Assembly: GCA_020746105.1 (NCBI GenBank)
Contig: CM036617.1
Coordinates: forward strand, 149,855,578 to 149,919,577
Source: Trogon surrucura
Taxonomy: Eukaryota; Chordata; Aves; Trogoniformes; Trogonidae
DNA length: 64,000 bases
Direction of reading: 5' to 3'
Part shown: positions 1-12,006 of the stretch, piece after piece
Layout: each line of letters starts with the position of its first letter
Position numbering within the stretch: the first letter of the stretch is position 1
The notes under the pieces: model-generated
What the model was told of the DNA's origin: nothing
Database searches by the model: none
Seen by the model: the letters and a program-made list of their open reading frames with translations, nothing else
Made by a program: the position numbers and the translations under genes

Positions 1-223
1 AGCCAGAATGTTTGCTAGATAGGAGAAATGCTCTTCTTTGGAAGAAACTACATTAAAGGAATATAATGTGCTGAAATGACACAGAGGATAGTTTGAGAGC
101 TGAAGCTATGAGAGAGCTGGTAAAGGAAATCATCTCTCCACAGTTAACCATATTTGCTGCTCTAACTTTGCATTGGGTGTTACAGGAGGGGGAGCAAAAC
201 ATCATAAATACATCTAAAACATA

Positions 224-242
224 GGAAGGCAGGCAGGCAGGA
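224..242 (+). repeat. Short GGCA microsatellite
   Basis: GGAA followed by three GGCA units and GGA. The rest of 1-419 shows no recognisable feature. Confidence 0.85.
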
Positions 243-419
243 ACTGTTAGTTTGATCTCACTAGTATTTAAGGTTTAGGCATTTTTTTAAATTAAAAGAG
301 AATATTTAAATTTGTGAGATAAAAGGAAAGTAGAATAAAATGCAACACAGATGTATCAAAGGTAGATTTGCCAGACTACCTTAATGTCTGCATGTAAAGA
401 GAATTCATTTTCTAAACAA

Positions 420-700
420 AACAGTAGAAATGATCTGCCTTGATTTCAGTAAAGCGTTTGACATATGTCCCGTGGGAAATAACTTGTGAAGAGAATCAGG
501 GTCAACAGAAGAACTATAAGGTGGCTGAGGGACCTATTAAAGCCCAGATGTCAACATTATCATGTTGAAAGGCGATGTACCCATCTGGAAGCAAGACTTT
601 TGCGGAATATCCTCCTTTGTGGTAGATGAGAATATGATCCTAGAATACACTGATGGAGATGGAAGAAATAAGTGTATCTTCAGACAAGTTAATATAAAAT
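420..700 (+). mobile_element. Ancient CR1 LINE fragment, reverse transcriptase region
   Basis: The stretch from 428 reads E-M-I-C-L-D-F-S-K-A-F-D in one frame, matching motif A (LDFSKAFD) of CR1 ORF2 reverse transcriptase. Downstream, AACTATAAGGTGGCTGAGGG and GTTGAAAGGCGA match the order seen in older CR1 subfamilies. The frame breaks soon after motif A, at TGA, so this is a dead remnant. A motif-C-like GCTGATG stretch near 650 is too eroded to call. CR1 is the dominant retroposon of birds. Confidence 0.75.
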
Positions 701-720
701 GGTCATCCATGTCAAAGATG

Positions 721-1375
721 TGTTTTCTGACTGGTGTGGGACATGGTCGCACCTTAGTGGTGGAGCCAAGTGTACAAATCCCTGTTTGCCCTGTAGGAAG
801 TGGGGAGGGAGCAGGAGGAAGGCTGCCTGCTTGCCTTGCCCTGTCTCTTGCCCTGCCGGCAAGAGACAGACTCTTTCTCCAAAAGTGACTGCACAGGCTG
901 GGCTGGAGCTGTGAGAGGGAGAGGCAGCCAAAGGCTGAAGGACCTACTCTCCAAGGGCACTGGAGAATGGGAGGCAGACTAATTTCCACATACTTTAGTA
1001 AATCTGTCCATCCCACCTGACAGTTATTTATTTGTGAGGTATTATTTTCTAAGTGGTATTTGTATCACAGTAAACCCAACTTTAAGACATGGAAACTCCT
1101 AGTTCTTTTCCAGAAAGAAAATGTGAGAAATTCCCAAATACTTGACTTGACCTTTGTCTTGGCACAGAAAAGCTGCGAAGATGCTGGCTGGAGTCTGCTG
1201 ACAAGAAGTACTGTAGTTGCTGTCAGTGCATTTGAGAGTTATACAGAGAAGAAGAACTATGTAATAAAAGGATAAAATCTAAGATTTAAACCAATGAGTG
1301 CAATTGGACTGGAGATACTTTTAATACCTAACAATAATTATATACATATTTACTTTTTTAAAAAAATGCAAAAAT
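721..1375. other. Unannotated stretch, possibly the eroded middle of an old CR1
   Basis: It lies between the reverse-transcriptase-like and tail-like CR1 blocks. It contains a GC-rich section (760-960) and short open frames on both strands that overlap and look random. Confidence 0.3.
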
Positions 1376-1500
1376 TGCAGCTTGAGACCATCTACATCAA
1401 GAACAGGAGAACAAGAAACCTGACTTCCTTTTAAGATAAAGTGTTTTCTCTGCTACAGGCTCAGGCTGAATGACCTCAAACATCCTAAGACCCTATTTCT
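1376..1500 (+). mobile_element. Possible 3' end of the same ancient CR1
   Basis: The sequence GCTGAATGACCTCAAACATC followed by CCTATTTCT resembles the old CR1 tail (GATGACCTC...CCAACCCTATTTCTATG). It has the same orientation as the reverse-transcriptase fragment at 420 and roughly the expected distance from it, so 420-1500 may be one eroded element. The middle is not recognisable. Confidence 0.35.
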
Positions 1501-2055
1501 TGTTGGTTTTGGTTTTCTTTTTGTGTTTTCCAAAATGTGAGAGTAGATGACAGCAGAGAATGGAAGGCAGCTATTGCCGTTTAATTGTCTGATGAAGATC
1601 ATTCTGCAAGAAAAAGAGGATTAGTTAACTCCCTGGACAGGTCCTCTCTGTCACGCAACCATGCAAGACAGGCTTTCAGCAGTGGAGAGGGAAGCAGTTG
1701 AGCAACCTTCATAAGGAGGTACTCTGGAAGATGTGGATTATGATGGGCTTTGGGATGAATAGTTGGCTACTGAAAACTCTCTGCCTTCTTCACATGGAAT
1801 AGAGGAAGGCTTTTTCTAACAGATTTAGTTAAGAATTTGGCCTTTTGGATGGATGGCAAAAGAAAAAGGGTCCTGATTTCTGGGTTTTGACTTATTCCAG
1901 GTGGTAGTGCAGAGGAAGCTATATGCCAAAGTCTATCGATCATGCTCACTGTTATGACAGAGAAGTTTAGCAGTTATATCCAATAGATGGGGATGCTTCT
2001 TGAACTGCAGCATCTGGGACTCCATACACAGATGATGGAACCCCTTGTACTTTCA

Positions 2056-2144
2056 GAGTACTGCCTAAATTTTATAAATCTTGTTCTGGCACAGGGTGGA
2101 ATTAGTGTAAAGGACTCCATAGGTTTGGTTTTGATATTGAAAGA
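2056..2144 (+). repeat. Diverged direct repeat, copy 1
   Basis: It shares GAGTACTGCC, a CTTGT block, a CACAG block, ATTAGTGTAAAGGACTC and TTTGATATTGAAAG with copy 2 at 2506-2586, in the same order. It probably belongs to an old interspersed repeat, since the ATTAGTRTAAAGGACTC core is familiar from sauropsid repeats, but I cannot name the family. Confidence 0.55.
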
Positions 2145-2505
2145 ATTGTAGAACATTAAGATGCTTTCCACATCTGGTTTAATACATCAGGAAAAATGAG
2201 GGTACAGAAAAAAATAACATCTGTGTACGTATAAAATAATGCAATAAGCAGCTGGAAAACATTAGAATAGCCTTCTTTTGTTCAGCATTTTGTTGATCTA
2301 TGATCATTTACACAGGAGATAACAAAACATTCAGATCTGATTGCCTGTGTTTGCGGTCACCTGTTGATGTTGCTTTGCACAAAGTAAATCTGAGATATGC
2401 ATGTGTTAATCCTCACCTTAAAGGATTTATAATTTTGAAATTTATTGTGGAAAAAGCTACCTATTAAGAGTGACCAGAAACATCGCAGTTCAGTTTCGTA
2501 GTTTT

Positions 2506-2586
2506 GAGTACTGCCGAAGCCTTGTCCCACCACACAGTGAAATTAGTATAAAGGACTCTGCAGATTCAGCCTTGATTTTGAAAGGA
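2506..2586 (+). repeat. Diverged direct repeat, copy 2
   Basis: This is the counterpart of 2056-2144, about 440 bases downstream. Shared blocks are GAGTACTGCC, CTTGTCCCAC, CACAGTGAAATTAGTATAAA and TTGATTTTGAAAG. The copies differ by substitutions and small indels, so any duplication is old. Confidence 0.55.
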
Positions 2587-3171
2587 GCTGCTTTTACGCT
2601 GTCTACCAGCTCTGGTTATAGCTATTTGAGTAGGTGCTGGGCTCAGTGGAGGTCATTACTAACCTTATGTATTATGCCATATGTATTACTGATTACTGCT
2701 GCTATGATTCGGAGGGGAGAAGGGTGTTTAAGGGTTAAATGTGTGTGTTATACTGTATTCATGTATGCACATACAAAAAATACAAGTTCTGTCCCAGACA
2801 GTTCATTGAGCACCTCAGTCAAGTCTGAATGCATGGGACACCATTTTGAGTGAGGGAGGGCGAAGAAAGCTCGATGGAGAGGATTAAGATCTCCATCTGT
2901 TAAGTTTGCACTGATGATAAAACACATGCTCCCAGTTGGAACAAGATGCATTAAAAGAGCAATTTCACTTCTACTGCCTAGCAACAATGTCATTGAGCAC
3001 CTGCAATAGTTTAAACATTAAGCATAATTGGCTTTGCTTGACATAAATCTGTAGTTTTGTAAATAAGAGCATTTGAGTTTCCATGTAATACCAATTAGCT
3101 ATAAGGAATGCTTTGTTTGCTGAAGCCTACAGCTTTGCAGAGGGAAGAGGGAGTTGTTAAGGCTCAGCAGT

Positions 3172-3290
3172 AGTAGTCAGAAGGTAGAACCCCGATCAGA
3201 CATTACAGAGGCTTTGAGTGTCCTCGTGCAAGTTATTTAATCTGTTTCAGGCAGGTTCCCTAGGTATGAAAGGAAGAATAACATTCAGAA
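3172..3290 (+). repeat. MIR-like SINE remnant, sense orientation
   Basis: The order of blocks follows the MIR consensus: AGTCAGA, GAACCCCGATC (the degraded tRNA B-box part), then GTGCAAGTTATTTAATCTGT for the MIR core GGGCAAGTCACTTAACCTCT, then CAGGTTCCC and AAGGAAGAATAA for CAGTTTCC...GGGATAATA. MIRs are ancient tRNA-derived SINEs mobilised by L2, rare and decayed in birds. Confidence 0.6.
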
Positions 3291-4602
3291 GTCTCTTTTT
3301 GGTAAAGAACTCCGAGTGTGTCTGACGTAAAATTACCTCCAAGGTATTTTAAGCATTAAACTGAGTTGTCTGAGTCTGTGCTCAATTTCTTTTCCCTTCT
3401 TTTAGCTGGAGCTACTATTGCATCTTGAAAGTTCCTATAAATTTTCCAGAATCGCTTGCTTTCTGCCAGTGATAGAGGAAAGAGGTGTGTGATCCACTGG
3501 ATATGAACATCAGTCTTGCTCAGCCTCTGTGGGAGCTCTGAGTTGGAAGGGTAGGAGAACACCTTCCACATGGCCCTAGAGCAGAACTGCAGAGCTGGAA
3601 CCAAAGCTTTATAGACTTCGGCTTAGTGTCCATTTGCTCTAACACATACTAGATTTGCTTTGGCAAGGGCAGATACAGCTACCTTCCAGGGGATGTTTTG
3701 AAAGTCTGCTTTTATTTAATCTTTTTTAAAAAAAAAATAACTCACAGGTCTGCTCATCATGTCTCAGTTCTGAATAGAATGAAAATAACCTTTTCCTTTC
3801 TGTCTACCTGGTCTCTAGAAAGTCTCGCGGTAAAAGTAAGATTCTGTTGGTTAGAGTATTCTAGTTTCAGTCTTTCTCTGTGACTTTAAATATAGATTTA
3901 CCTGATTCAGAGAAGGTTGTCATCTGAACCTATGCAGTCTACTAGTACTGGTGCTGACTCTTTAAAGTTAGTTAATCAGTTCTAATACTCAGCAGTAGTC
4001 ACAAGACTGAAGGGAATTGCTCTGACAATGATTTTTCAGAGTACTGGGTAATACACCCTAAGACTACCAAATTATAGATACATATTTTGTTGGGGGATAC
4101 ATGCTTTCAAAAGGAAAATCAGCAGATATTTTTTAATATTGTATGACCAGCATATTTTCCTGTTTTGATTTTTCTCTTGTTTGTTTATTTGTTTGGGGGT
4201 TGTTGTTTGTTGTTGGATTTTTGTGGTTGGTTGATTGGCTTTTTTCCAGATTAAATACAAACATGGAGTAGGTATATCTACAGTCTGCATGGTGGGTAGT
4301 CCACCACTTTTCCAAACCCTAGAATTTTATGTGAAACCAAAATATTCTTATTGCAATTATCTAATCCACTTCCAAAAAAAAAAGTCTAAAAAATATTGAA
4401 GATAATTTAAAATTTTGATGGTTGGTCTTCTTCCATTTTTATGGGAAATTCCCGTTCAAGTGTTTCCACTATCACGTATGGAGCAGCCTAACTTAGAACA
4501 GAGGTTTTGAAACTGTGTCTTGTATAACCAGGAAAGTGTGCTGACTAGATGGAGACTGAACGTAGGCATACTTATTTTCTGGATACTCATTTTATTATTT
4601 AT

Positions 4603-4630
4603 TTATACATACATACATACATACACACAT
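4603..4630 (+). repeat. ACAT microsatellite
   Basis: About six ATAC units followed by ACACAT, preceded by ATTT-type repeats. It is likely variable in length. Confidence 0.95.
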
Positions 4631-5919
4631 ATTCTTTTTCCTTTCAGATCAGAAGACATGTTTTGAAATCTGAAACACTTAACAAACAAACCCAAAACCC
4701 CAGCCTTGGCAAGGAAGGGGAACAACTGGAAAAAAAAAACCCTTAAAGCAGTTGACATTTGTCCTACCTGCTTTGTAACCTAGTAAAAAGCATCTTTTGA
4801 AACCAGATCCTGAATGCTTTCATTGTCATGTCATGCGAACTTCAGAAGCAAGATTGCTGATGAGGTTGGGGATAGTTATAGTAGTGCTTAGTAAAAAAAA
4901 GGCACAGTAAGTTATCTCAGCTTTGTTTTCCAGATGGTCAATGAATATGATATGAAGATACTGTCTATTTACCTCGCAGAAAGAGGCAACCTTTGATACC
5001 AAGCAAAATCATAAATTCAAAAAAAATGTTGAATAGTAAACCCAAGGGTTGCAGAAGGATGCTGCTTGAAAGCGAATCCAGCAATACATGCAATTCTGAA
5101 TTTCTTTACCTTGGTACACAGAGTTTTCCTATTGTCTTGAAATTGTTCCTTTTTAAAGCATTCAGGTGAAAAACCTGAGAGATTTTAATATTATGCTGAC
5201 AAATGATAACCACCTTTGTCACTTTATGTAAAGTGCTGTCATTTAGTGGAAATGCTCTTTTAGCTTAAGTTGTTTGTAAACTGAACTTTAATGGTGAGAA
5301 TATTGTGTAAAACCTTAAGCAGGAAACAGTTCAGCATTACATACTCTGTGAAAAAGAGCTAAGGAATGTCTGTGACTTTAAGGGAGATAATTCACTACAG
5401 AGATCCAAGCACAGAAATTGTCTGCGTCTTGCAAAAATAAGTAAATAATCTCAACAACAGAAAGCAGCAAACTATACCAAGAGGAGGTGAAGATGATTAT
5501 TACCTGTTTGAAAATGGTGTTGCTTTGTTATGGAGGAGCTTTCAATTGCTGCTCCTTGCCTGGGATAGGAAACTCATGTTTCTGAGACTACATGAGAGTG
5601 GGTGATGGTTTCATCTATTAAAAAAGCTAGAAAGCCTAAATAGATAAAAAAGCTAAATACAGTGGCAGTGAGGGCACAGCTGAAATACATGTTTCCTGCA
5701 TGTTAAAAAAAATTGACTAGAAAAAAAGGTACTCTTGTAGTTCTGATTGAAATAGTTGAAGGGTGTAACTTAATAAATCCAGCGCTTTTCTTTTCGGTTC
5801 CAGTGTGAATTACTGGTCAATAGATTCTTGCCTTTGCAAAGTTTGTTCATCTGATTACTGGCTAAAGTGGGCTGTTGTCCGCTCAGTTATTTAAAACAAC
5901 AGCCCCTGTTGTAGCAAGG

Positions 5920-5978
5920 GTTAACAAAATCATGGTGATTTTGGTTTTTGTTAACAAAGTCATGGTGATTTTGTTTTT
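5920..5978 (+). repeat. 30-base tandem duplication
   Basis: GTTAACAAAATCATGGTGAT and its following T-rich run are repeated once (period 30) as GTTAACAAAGTCATGGTGAT. The copies differ by one transition and one base in the T-rich tail, so this is a recent slippage or duplication event. Confidence 0.95.
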
Positions 5979-8900
5979 GTTCTTTCCCCCAGTTAACATT
6001 TTCAAGCTATCTTCCTATGTACTCTGTGATTGTTACGCCTACCTTTCGACATTCTTTGGAGAAAAACGTTTTCAATTTCTTCGAGACTTTTTAAGATGCA
6101 GTGAGTTCCAAATAATCACTTGTGCAGATGCTCACAAATGCATTGGGGTTTGGGGGTTTCATTGGCGGGGTTTTGAGGGTTTTTTTGAGATACTTGTGCA
6201 GTTCCGACACAGGCTCGGGCATGTAGATCCGTCAGAAATGCTCAGAGAGAGTGGCCCAATTTAAATTATCTATTGAATACTGAAACACAAATTGCACATG
6301 AAATCCCCAAGCTTCAGGGGTCTCTGGCAGGTCACATCCTACCAGTCACTCAAACATTTAGTCAGTGCTACCCCCATGCACCTATGAAACTGAGGCTGTT
6401 TGACACCTCTGAGAATATTTCTCATGTTAGATCTGTTGTAAATGAGCACATGGTCCAGAATAATTAATGGTAACACTTCAGTCCTTTTTTGACAGAGTTG
6501 TGTTTCTTATGCAGTTTGTGCTGGTCTGTCTATTTAACTGCAATCAGCCATGCCTGAAAGAAAGGAAAGAACAAGACGGACAAGTGTGTCAGTGAGTGAA
6601 CCTCTTTTCTGTAATTAGAAATGCACAGGGAATAAATTATTCTCTAATTCAAGCTGTCCAGCTCACACTAATAATAACAACCCAAGAAGCAATCTGTTTA
6701 TAAAAATTAAAATGGAATTTGTGAGACTCCTCAGCACAAGACAGGATTTACTGTGTAGTCTTGTTCTAGTTTATCATGTTTAAAGGGCTCTATCAAGGCA
6801 TTACGAGCGTTTCAGGCTGGACTACCCAGCGATTTCAAACATGCATTTCATATCATGCAAGACTAACTACAACTTAATCAGAAATAACTGTAGCAACTCT
6901 GGGCCAAATTTTTCTCTTCTAAATTAATGGTCGATAAGGAACAAAATCTGTAGAATGAAGGTATGAGCAAAATCGGCCTAAGAATTTTGTTTGGGTTTGT
7001 GTTTTTGGTTTTTTTTCCTTTCCCCTGTGGAGAGATTTTAATACTTCTCCATTCAATTGTCTTCCAGCTTTCATGGGCAAAACCTTTGCTAAGGAGGAAC
7101 TGGGAAGGATTCTAGCAATGACTTGATAGTTTCTGTTCTGTTTCCCTAGGTGTAATTCCTACAAGTCTGATCATTCTTCATAAACACTAACAGACCTTAG
7201 TTGTATCTCTAATGGCTGCAGATTTAATTTAAATTACTTCAGAGTGGACCTTACAATTTTCAAATCACGATATTAAAATTGGAGGAATCAGACTGATTCT
7301 GAAGGGTCTATCTTACTACCACAACCATAAGACTATAGGCTAAACTCTTCGTTCTCTGGGCTCTAAGACAAAGAGAGTGGATGGGATCTTGAACTTCTAG
7401 GCCTCAAAATGTTTGGCCCAGTAGATTTTAACTGTTTCTTGATTAAGTGTTTTTTTATTTTTTTTACTAAATTTACACAGACCTTAATTTATGGTTAACT
7501 TCTGATTGTAGCACTTGATTAAGATGCAGAAAGCCAACTGCTGGAAAGTGCAGAGCAGTCTTACTTGACTTCATCTTGGAGGCAAGTGGAGATGTAATGT
7601 CTTGAGAGTGGAGGAGGTGCCAGAGAACTAACTTTGCAACAACAAACCTGAAAATGAGAGTGCACAGTCTCCATTTTAAACCTGTGAAAGTAATCAGGTC
7701 TTAGGATTAGATACGTTACTTATCCTTCTTTTGAGCCAAAAGCTGTAAAGAAACAGCTCAGAATTTGAACAGCTGTCATAAAGCATCCCTGACATTTCTA
7801 AGCAATCTCAGATCTTTGGATGAAGCGTCATGATAGTAACACTTATATTTGGAGGACTGAAACGCATACAATGAATTCTGTCTGTCAGACTACATGCTGC
7901 AAAAGAAAGCATTGACTACAAGAAGTCAGCCTAACAGGAAACAATTTTTTATTATTGTTGTGAAATCTCAGCAGATCACTTATTCCATTTTATTCTTCAT
8001 ACAAAGCATATATATTATGGTCACTTGCTGATCTGAAAGTATAGATGAGATCCAGGGGAGGGAACAAAAAAAACTATCAAGGTTTTCTGGCACATTTGTG
8101 TATATACATCACTTCAAACTGAGTAGAACAAGCTTGTAGAGTCACTGGCCAGTAATTCAGAGTACCTAATTAATTTAATTGCAAACCATGAAATTCTCAA
8201 ATTAATTTATTATTCAAATATATTCATGCACTTCCCTCCCCCAGGGCTCTCCCCCTAAAAGAAAAAAAAAAACCTGCCTTTTCAGTGCAGCTCTATTTTG
8301 TGAACATCTGAAATCTGAACAAAAGAATATCCATGGTGTATAAGACCGGTCATCCTTATAACAGTGTGCGAAGAGAGGGAAAAAATACAGAATAAAGCAC
8401 AAAACCTTTCTGGTAAACCCATTCAGGCTGAAGGAGTTATCCTTAGTTCTGTGTTTCTGTTCATCCCAATACCTTAGGTAACTAATCAGAATATTAATAG
8501 TAACTAAATGTAACACTAATTTTCAGTATAGCACATTCTAGTGAAATGTGCTATTTAGATACAGTTTTCAGTTTACATTTTTTTTTCAGTATCTCTCTGC
8601 TAGTGCTTGTGCTCTTGCAGGTTTTTTATGCTTTGCTTTTTGAAGTCCAAGGTGAAGTCAGCCATGGTCCAGACAGACTCTTCACTGATCAGGCTTCTTA
8701 CAAGTGGTAGGAATGGGAGAAAGGGTGGAGGGGACAGAATAAACTCACAAATCACCTTCACAGAATGCAAACTCTTCAAATACTTTGTATGAGCAACTGC
8801 TGCCCTTCCCATAGCTTTTGCAGTTCAACATCTAACATCAGTGAGCTGTGCTAATAAAAGGAGGTAGGGACAGAGAGAGATCTGCTACTCTTTGTGGTAT

Positions 8901-9597
8901 AACCTCTCATTACAAGCATGAAATAAGTCATGAGCTATCAGCTAAGCCTGCAAAGTAGACACGTGGTTGATTTGAATTTTGCTTTTGAACCTATTAGTAG
9001 GAAAGTCCTTCCATAAAAAAATAGGATGATCTCTTCCTTTTTTATCATGGTAAACAAGGCATTTGGTCTTTCTCTGATGATAGAATTGGGTCTGGCTTTT
9101 TGTCATGTGACAAGAATAAAAATGAGTTGATGTTAACACCTCAGCTTCCTACACCTTGAAGTGGACTTAAACCTATCGTATGACCCGGGTTCAAAAGAAG
9201 GATGTGTAGAAGTCGCCTTCCTGGCATATTTTGGGGTGTGTTTTTGTTTCTCTTTGCCTTCTCCGGCCTTCATCCCACCAGTGCCCTCAAAGCTTTGATA
9301 TGAAGAGCCCCCCACAGCATTACGGATGTTCGTTTGTTATTTCAGCTCTTTTGGATGCTTTTGACTGGCAGCTGCTGGGTGGTCTTAGAGTTGAATTGAA
9401 TGCTGTCATCTCTGCTCCTGCTCACCTTTCCCCGCAGCTGCTGTGGCAAGAGGCTCTTGTCCATTTGCCCCATTGCATGCCATGTTCTAATCCAGGACCC
9501 CTACACATCTCTGAAGCAATTCCTCTTTCCTGGCTCCCTCTGAGGATCTGTCACCCAGCCTCACTCCGTGTTGCATTATTAAGCATCCAGCAGAAGC

Positions 9598-9735
9598 CAA
9601 GCGAACTTAGTGGAAACTGTATTCGAAGAGTGTTTCTCTCTCGGCGGGTGTGATCTGTTCCCCCGCTCTCTGGTTTGCTCTCGCACAAGCGGGCGCAGGG
9701 CATTTGATTGCTGTGGGAATCGTCGCTACCTGTGT
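9598..9735. other. Local CpG-rich patch
   Basis: About ten CpG dinucleotides occur within roughly 140 bases, for example GTATTCGAAGAG, CTCTCGGCGGGTG, GCGGGCGCAGGG and AATCGTCGCTAC, in otherwise CpG-poor flanks. No promoter motif or coding frame is convincing. It may be a small regulatory element or an unrecognised insertion. Confidence 0.4.
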
Positions 9736-11919
9736 CCTTGCACACTCTTTTGTCAGATCTGCTGGTAGATGGTGCCTGTGCTGCATCTGAGGAACGGTGG
9801 GGACATCCAGTGGTCACATGGGTTATAATTAATTACTCCCCATCCCGTCAGGAAGATCAGATATCCAAGCTTTCTTGTTTCCTCAGCGTTTGACTTGTTT
9901 TTCATCGTAGCTCATTATGCTGTAAAGTGCCTGACAGAAGGTTGGGATGACTTCTTTCTCTAGTCTTTTTCTTTTGCTTCCCCGCTATGTGATGTTGCTC
10001 TATATCTATCAACAACTGAAATGGGGAAATTGAGTATCTCTCAGAAGACTATCTAGAGATATCTTTTAATTGCTTTTCAAATGGAGAATTTGGAAGAAAG
10101 AGTCAAGAAAATATTAGCTATTATTTTGAATGCATAACACTAGAATAACTGATAAATAAATGTTATTGCTAGAGGTGACAGGTTTTTTTTTAAATGGTGA
10201 CAAGTAATCATAACTTAAACTTTTTATACAACTTTTTCCAAATTACCTCATGCATAATTCATGTGTACCTTGGTTCACCTGGAGTCTGTAATGAGGCTGA
10301 GGGGAGCTGTCTCCTTCCCTCTTCTGAATCTATCTGTGATCAGATTCAGTCACTGTTCATGGTGAGAGCAGAGTCTCCCACTTTCCTGACTGACTGGGCT
10401 TTTCTAATGCAATTCTGAATAGGATAAATTTGAAAATTAATAAAAAAAAGATCTGTTCTGTGGTTGTCATATTATAGAATAACAACATAATTGAATTTGC
10501 AGACCTTTACATCAGAGGATGGAAGATGTTTCTTGCTCTGCCCTATCTAGTGGCTGCTTGTTGTATGATTGTGCTGAGGAGCCAGCTCTCCTTTAGGAGT
10601 AACTGCCACATCCTGCCCGCTTAGTAGTAACTATAGAAATGCCACTAGACGGTCTTCTAGTTAATAACATGAGAACAGTAAAATGTCTGTCTGCGACGTA
10701 TAGCCTCCTTTGCTCCCTGGTTTTGTTCATAAATATGAAGAAAGAATGTGAGCCCTCCAGGAATTGTGAGAGCACATAAAATTCTAACTTCTAAGGAAAA
10801 AAAATAATTTATGATAGTTTTACTTAATATGACTGTAGTCCTCTTACTCCATTCGATACTGAAAACACTGCCTTTTTTTTTTTTGTTGTCAAACTACAAA
10901 TTAATTCTAAAAATATGATCATTCCTCTGCTGTTTTTTGGTTTTCACATTGAGATAAAGGTGATGGAAGCCATGGGGAATTTCTAGTAAAGGTCACTGGC
11001 CTAATCATAATATGTCTTTAAAATTTTTATGATCCTTTAATGAAGTGCTATTGGATAATTCCTCATGGAAAGGATCTCATTCTGTAATAAAGCCTTTTGA
11101 AGGGCTATAGCAACTTTGGTACTGCTCTCAGCAGCTCTTTTCCCCAGGTTTGCGTGTGGTACTTTGGTGACAGTGACCAGTAGCAATGCCTTAAGCATTT
11201 GGAAAAAAATATGATGTACAAATGAAGGAAAAGAGCAGTACCAGATTTTAGATGTTATCTTGTTGACCATTTCAACAAGGAAAATTCTTATAAAGGAAAA
11301 ATGTTTATGTAAAATACGTTTGTTATCTGAGTAAGTTATATCTAATTATCCTTACTTTATTTGTGAAATGATAACTGACTTGTTTCCAGTGTAACATGAT
11401 GGTTAAATTTCAACAAATCGTTGATTTTGCCTAGATGATGGAGATGGTGGGAATGCCAGACTGGAAAAGGTGTGGTGTTCTCTCATTTTCTGTTATTTTT
11501 TGCTGGTATTTTCCCATGGAAATTCATCTTCCCTCCTTCAAAAATTCGGATAAACATCATAAGGTAAATAATGTATGTGACTGAATTTATATGAGAGCCG
11601 AGCATTTACATGGCACAACTTCTAAAAAAAGTTTATCTTTAGGCCACCTCTGTGCCCTTTATTTTGTGGTGGAAATCTTCCAAATATTGAATTGATAGCA
11701 AGCTTTGAAACAAACTAGTTTCAGATGGTTGAATAAACATTACGTACATGTTTTTTACACGTTACTGACAATGCAGTATTGACCATTCCTGTTATTTCCT
11801 TACAAATAAAATTCTCAGGCCTTTGAGGGAGGGTGCATAGGAAGACTCAAGGCTATCTGTCCTGTGAAGCAGGTCATTAATGAGTTCAGGAATAGAGCTG
11901 AGACTAGATGGCAGCTCAC

Positions 11920-12006
11920 CTGTCTCCTCCTCCACTTCTTTCTGGAGGGAGCTGCTGCTTCTACTTAATGTCTCCAAATGATCTACAGCAATATGCATTT
12001 GAAGTT
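11920..12006 (-). other. Unassigned exon-like block, 87 bases
   Basis: On the minus strand an acceptor CTTCCCTTTGGCAG precedes 87 open bases, which end GAGACAG before a GTGAGC donor. The block is divisible by three and, read in the frame of the surrounding open frame, gives LQMHIAVDHLETLSRSSSSL then QKEVEEET. I do not recognise the peptide. There is no second exon nearby to support it, and composition alone (a Ser/Glu-rich stretch) is weak evidence. It could be a chance match or an lncRNA exon. Confidence 0.2.

Noticed and set aside
537-1016. 159-codon minus-strand open frame
   Set aside because: It runs antisense through a decayed CR1 reverse transcriptase region. The coding signal there is the sense-strand LDFSKAFD motif.
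3356-3604. Minus-strand frame of 82 codons considered as an exon
   Set aside because: No convincing acceptor and donor pair bounds it and the peptide is not recognised.
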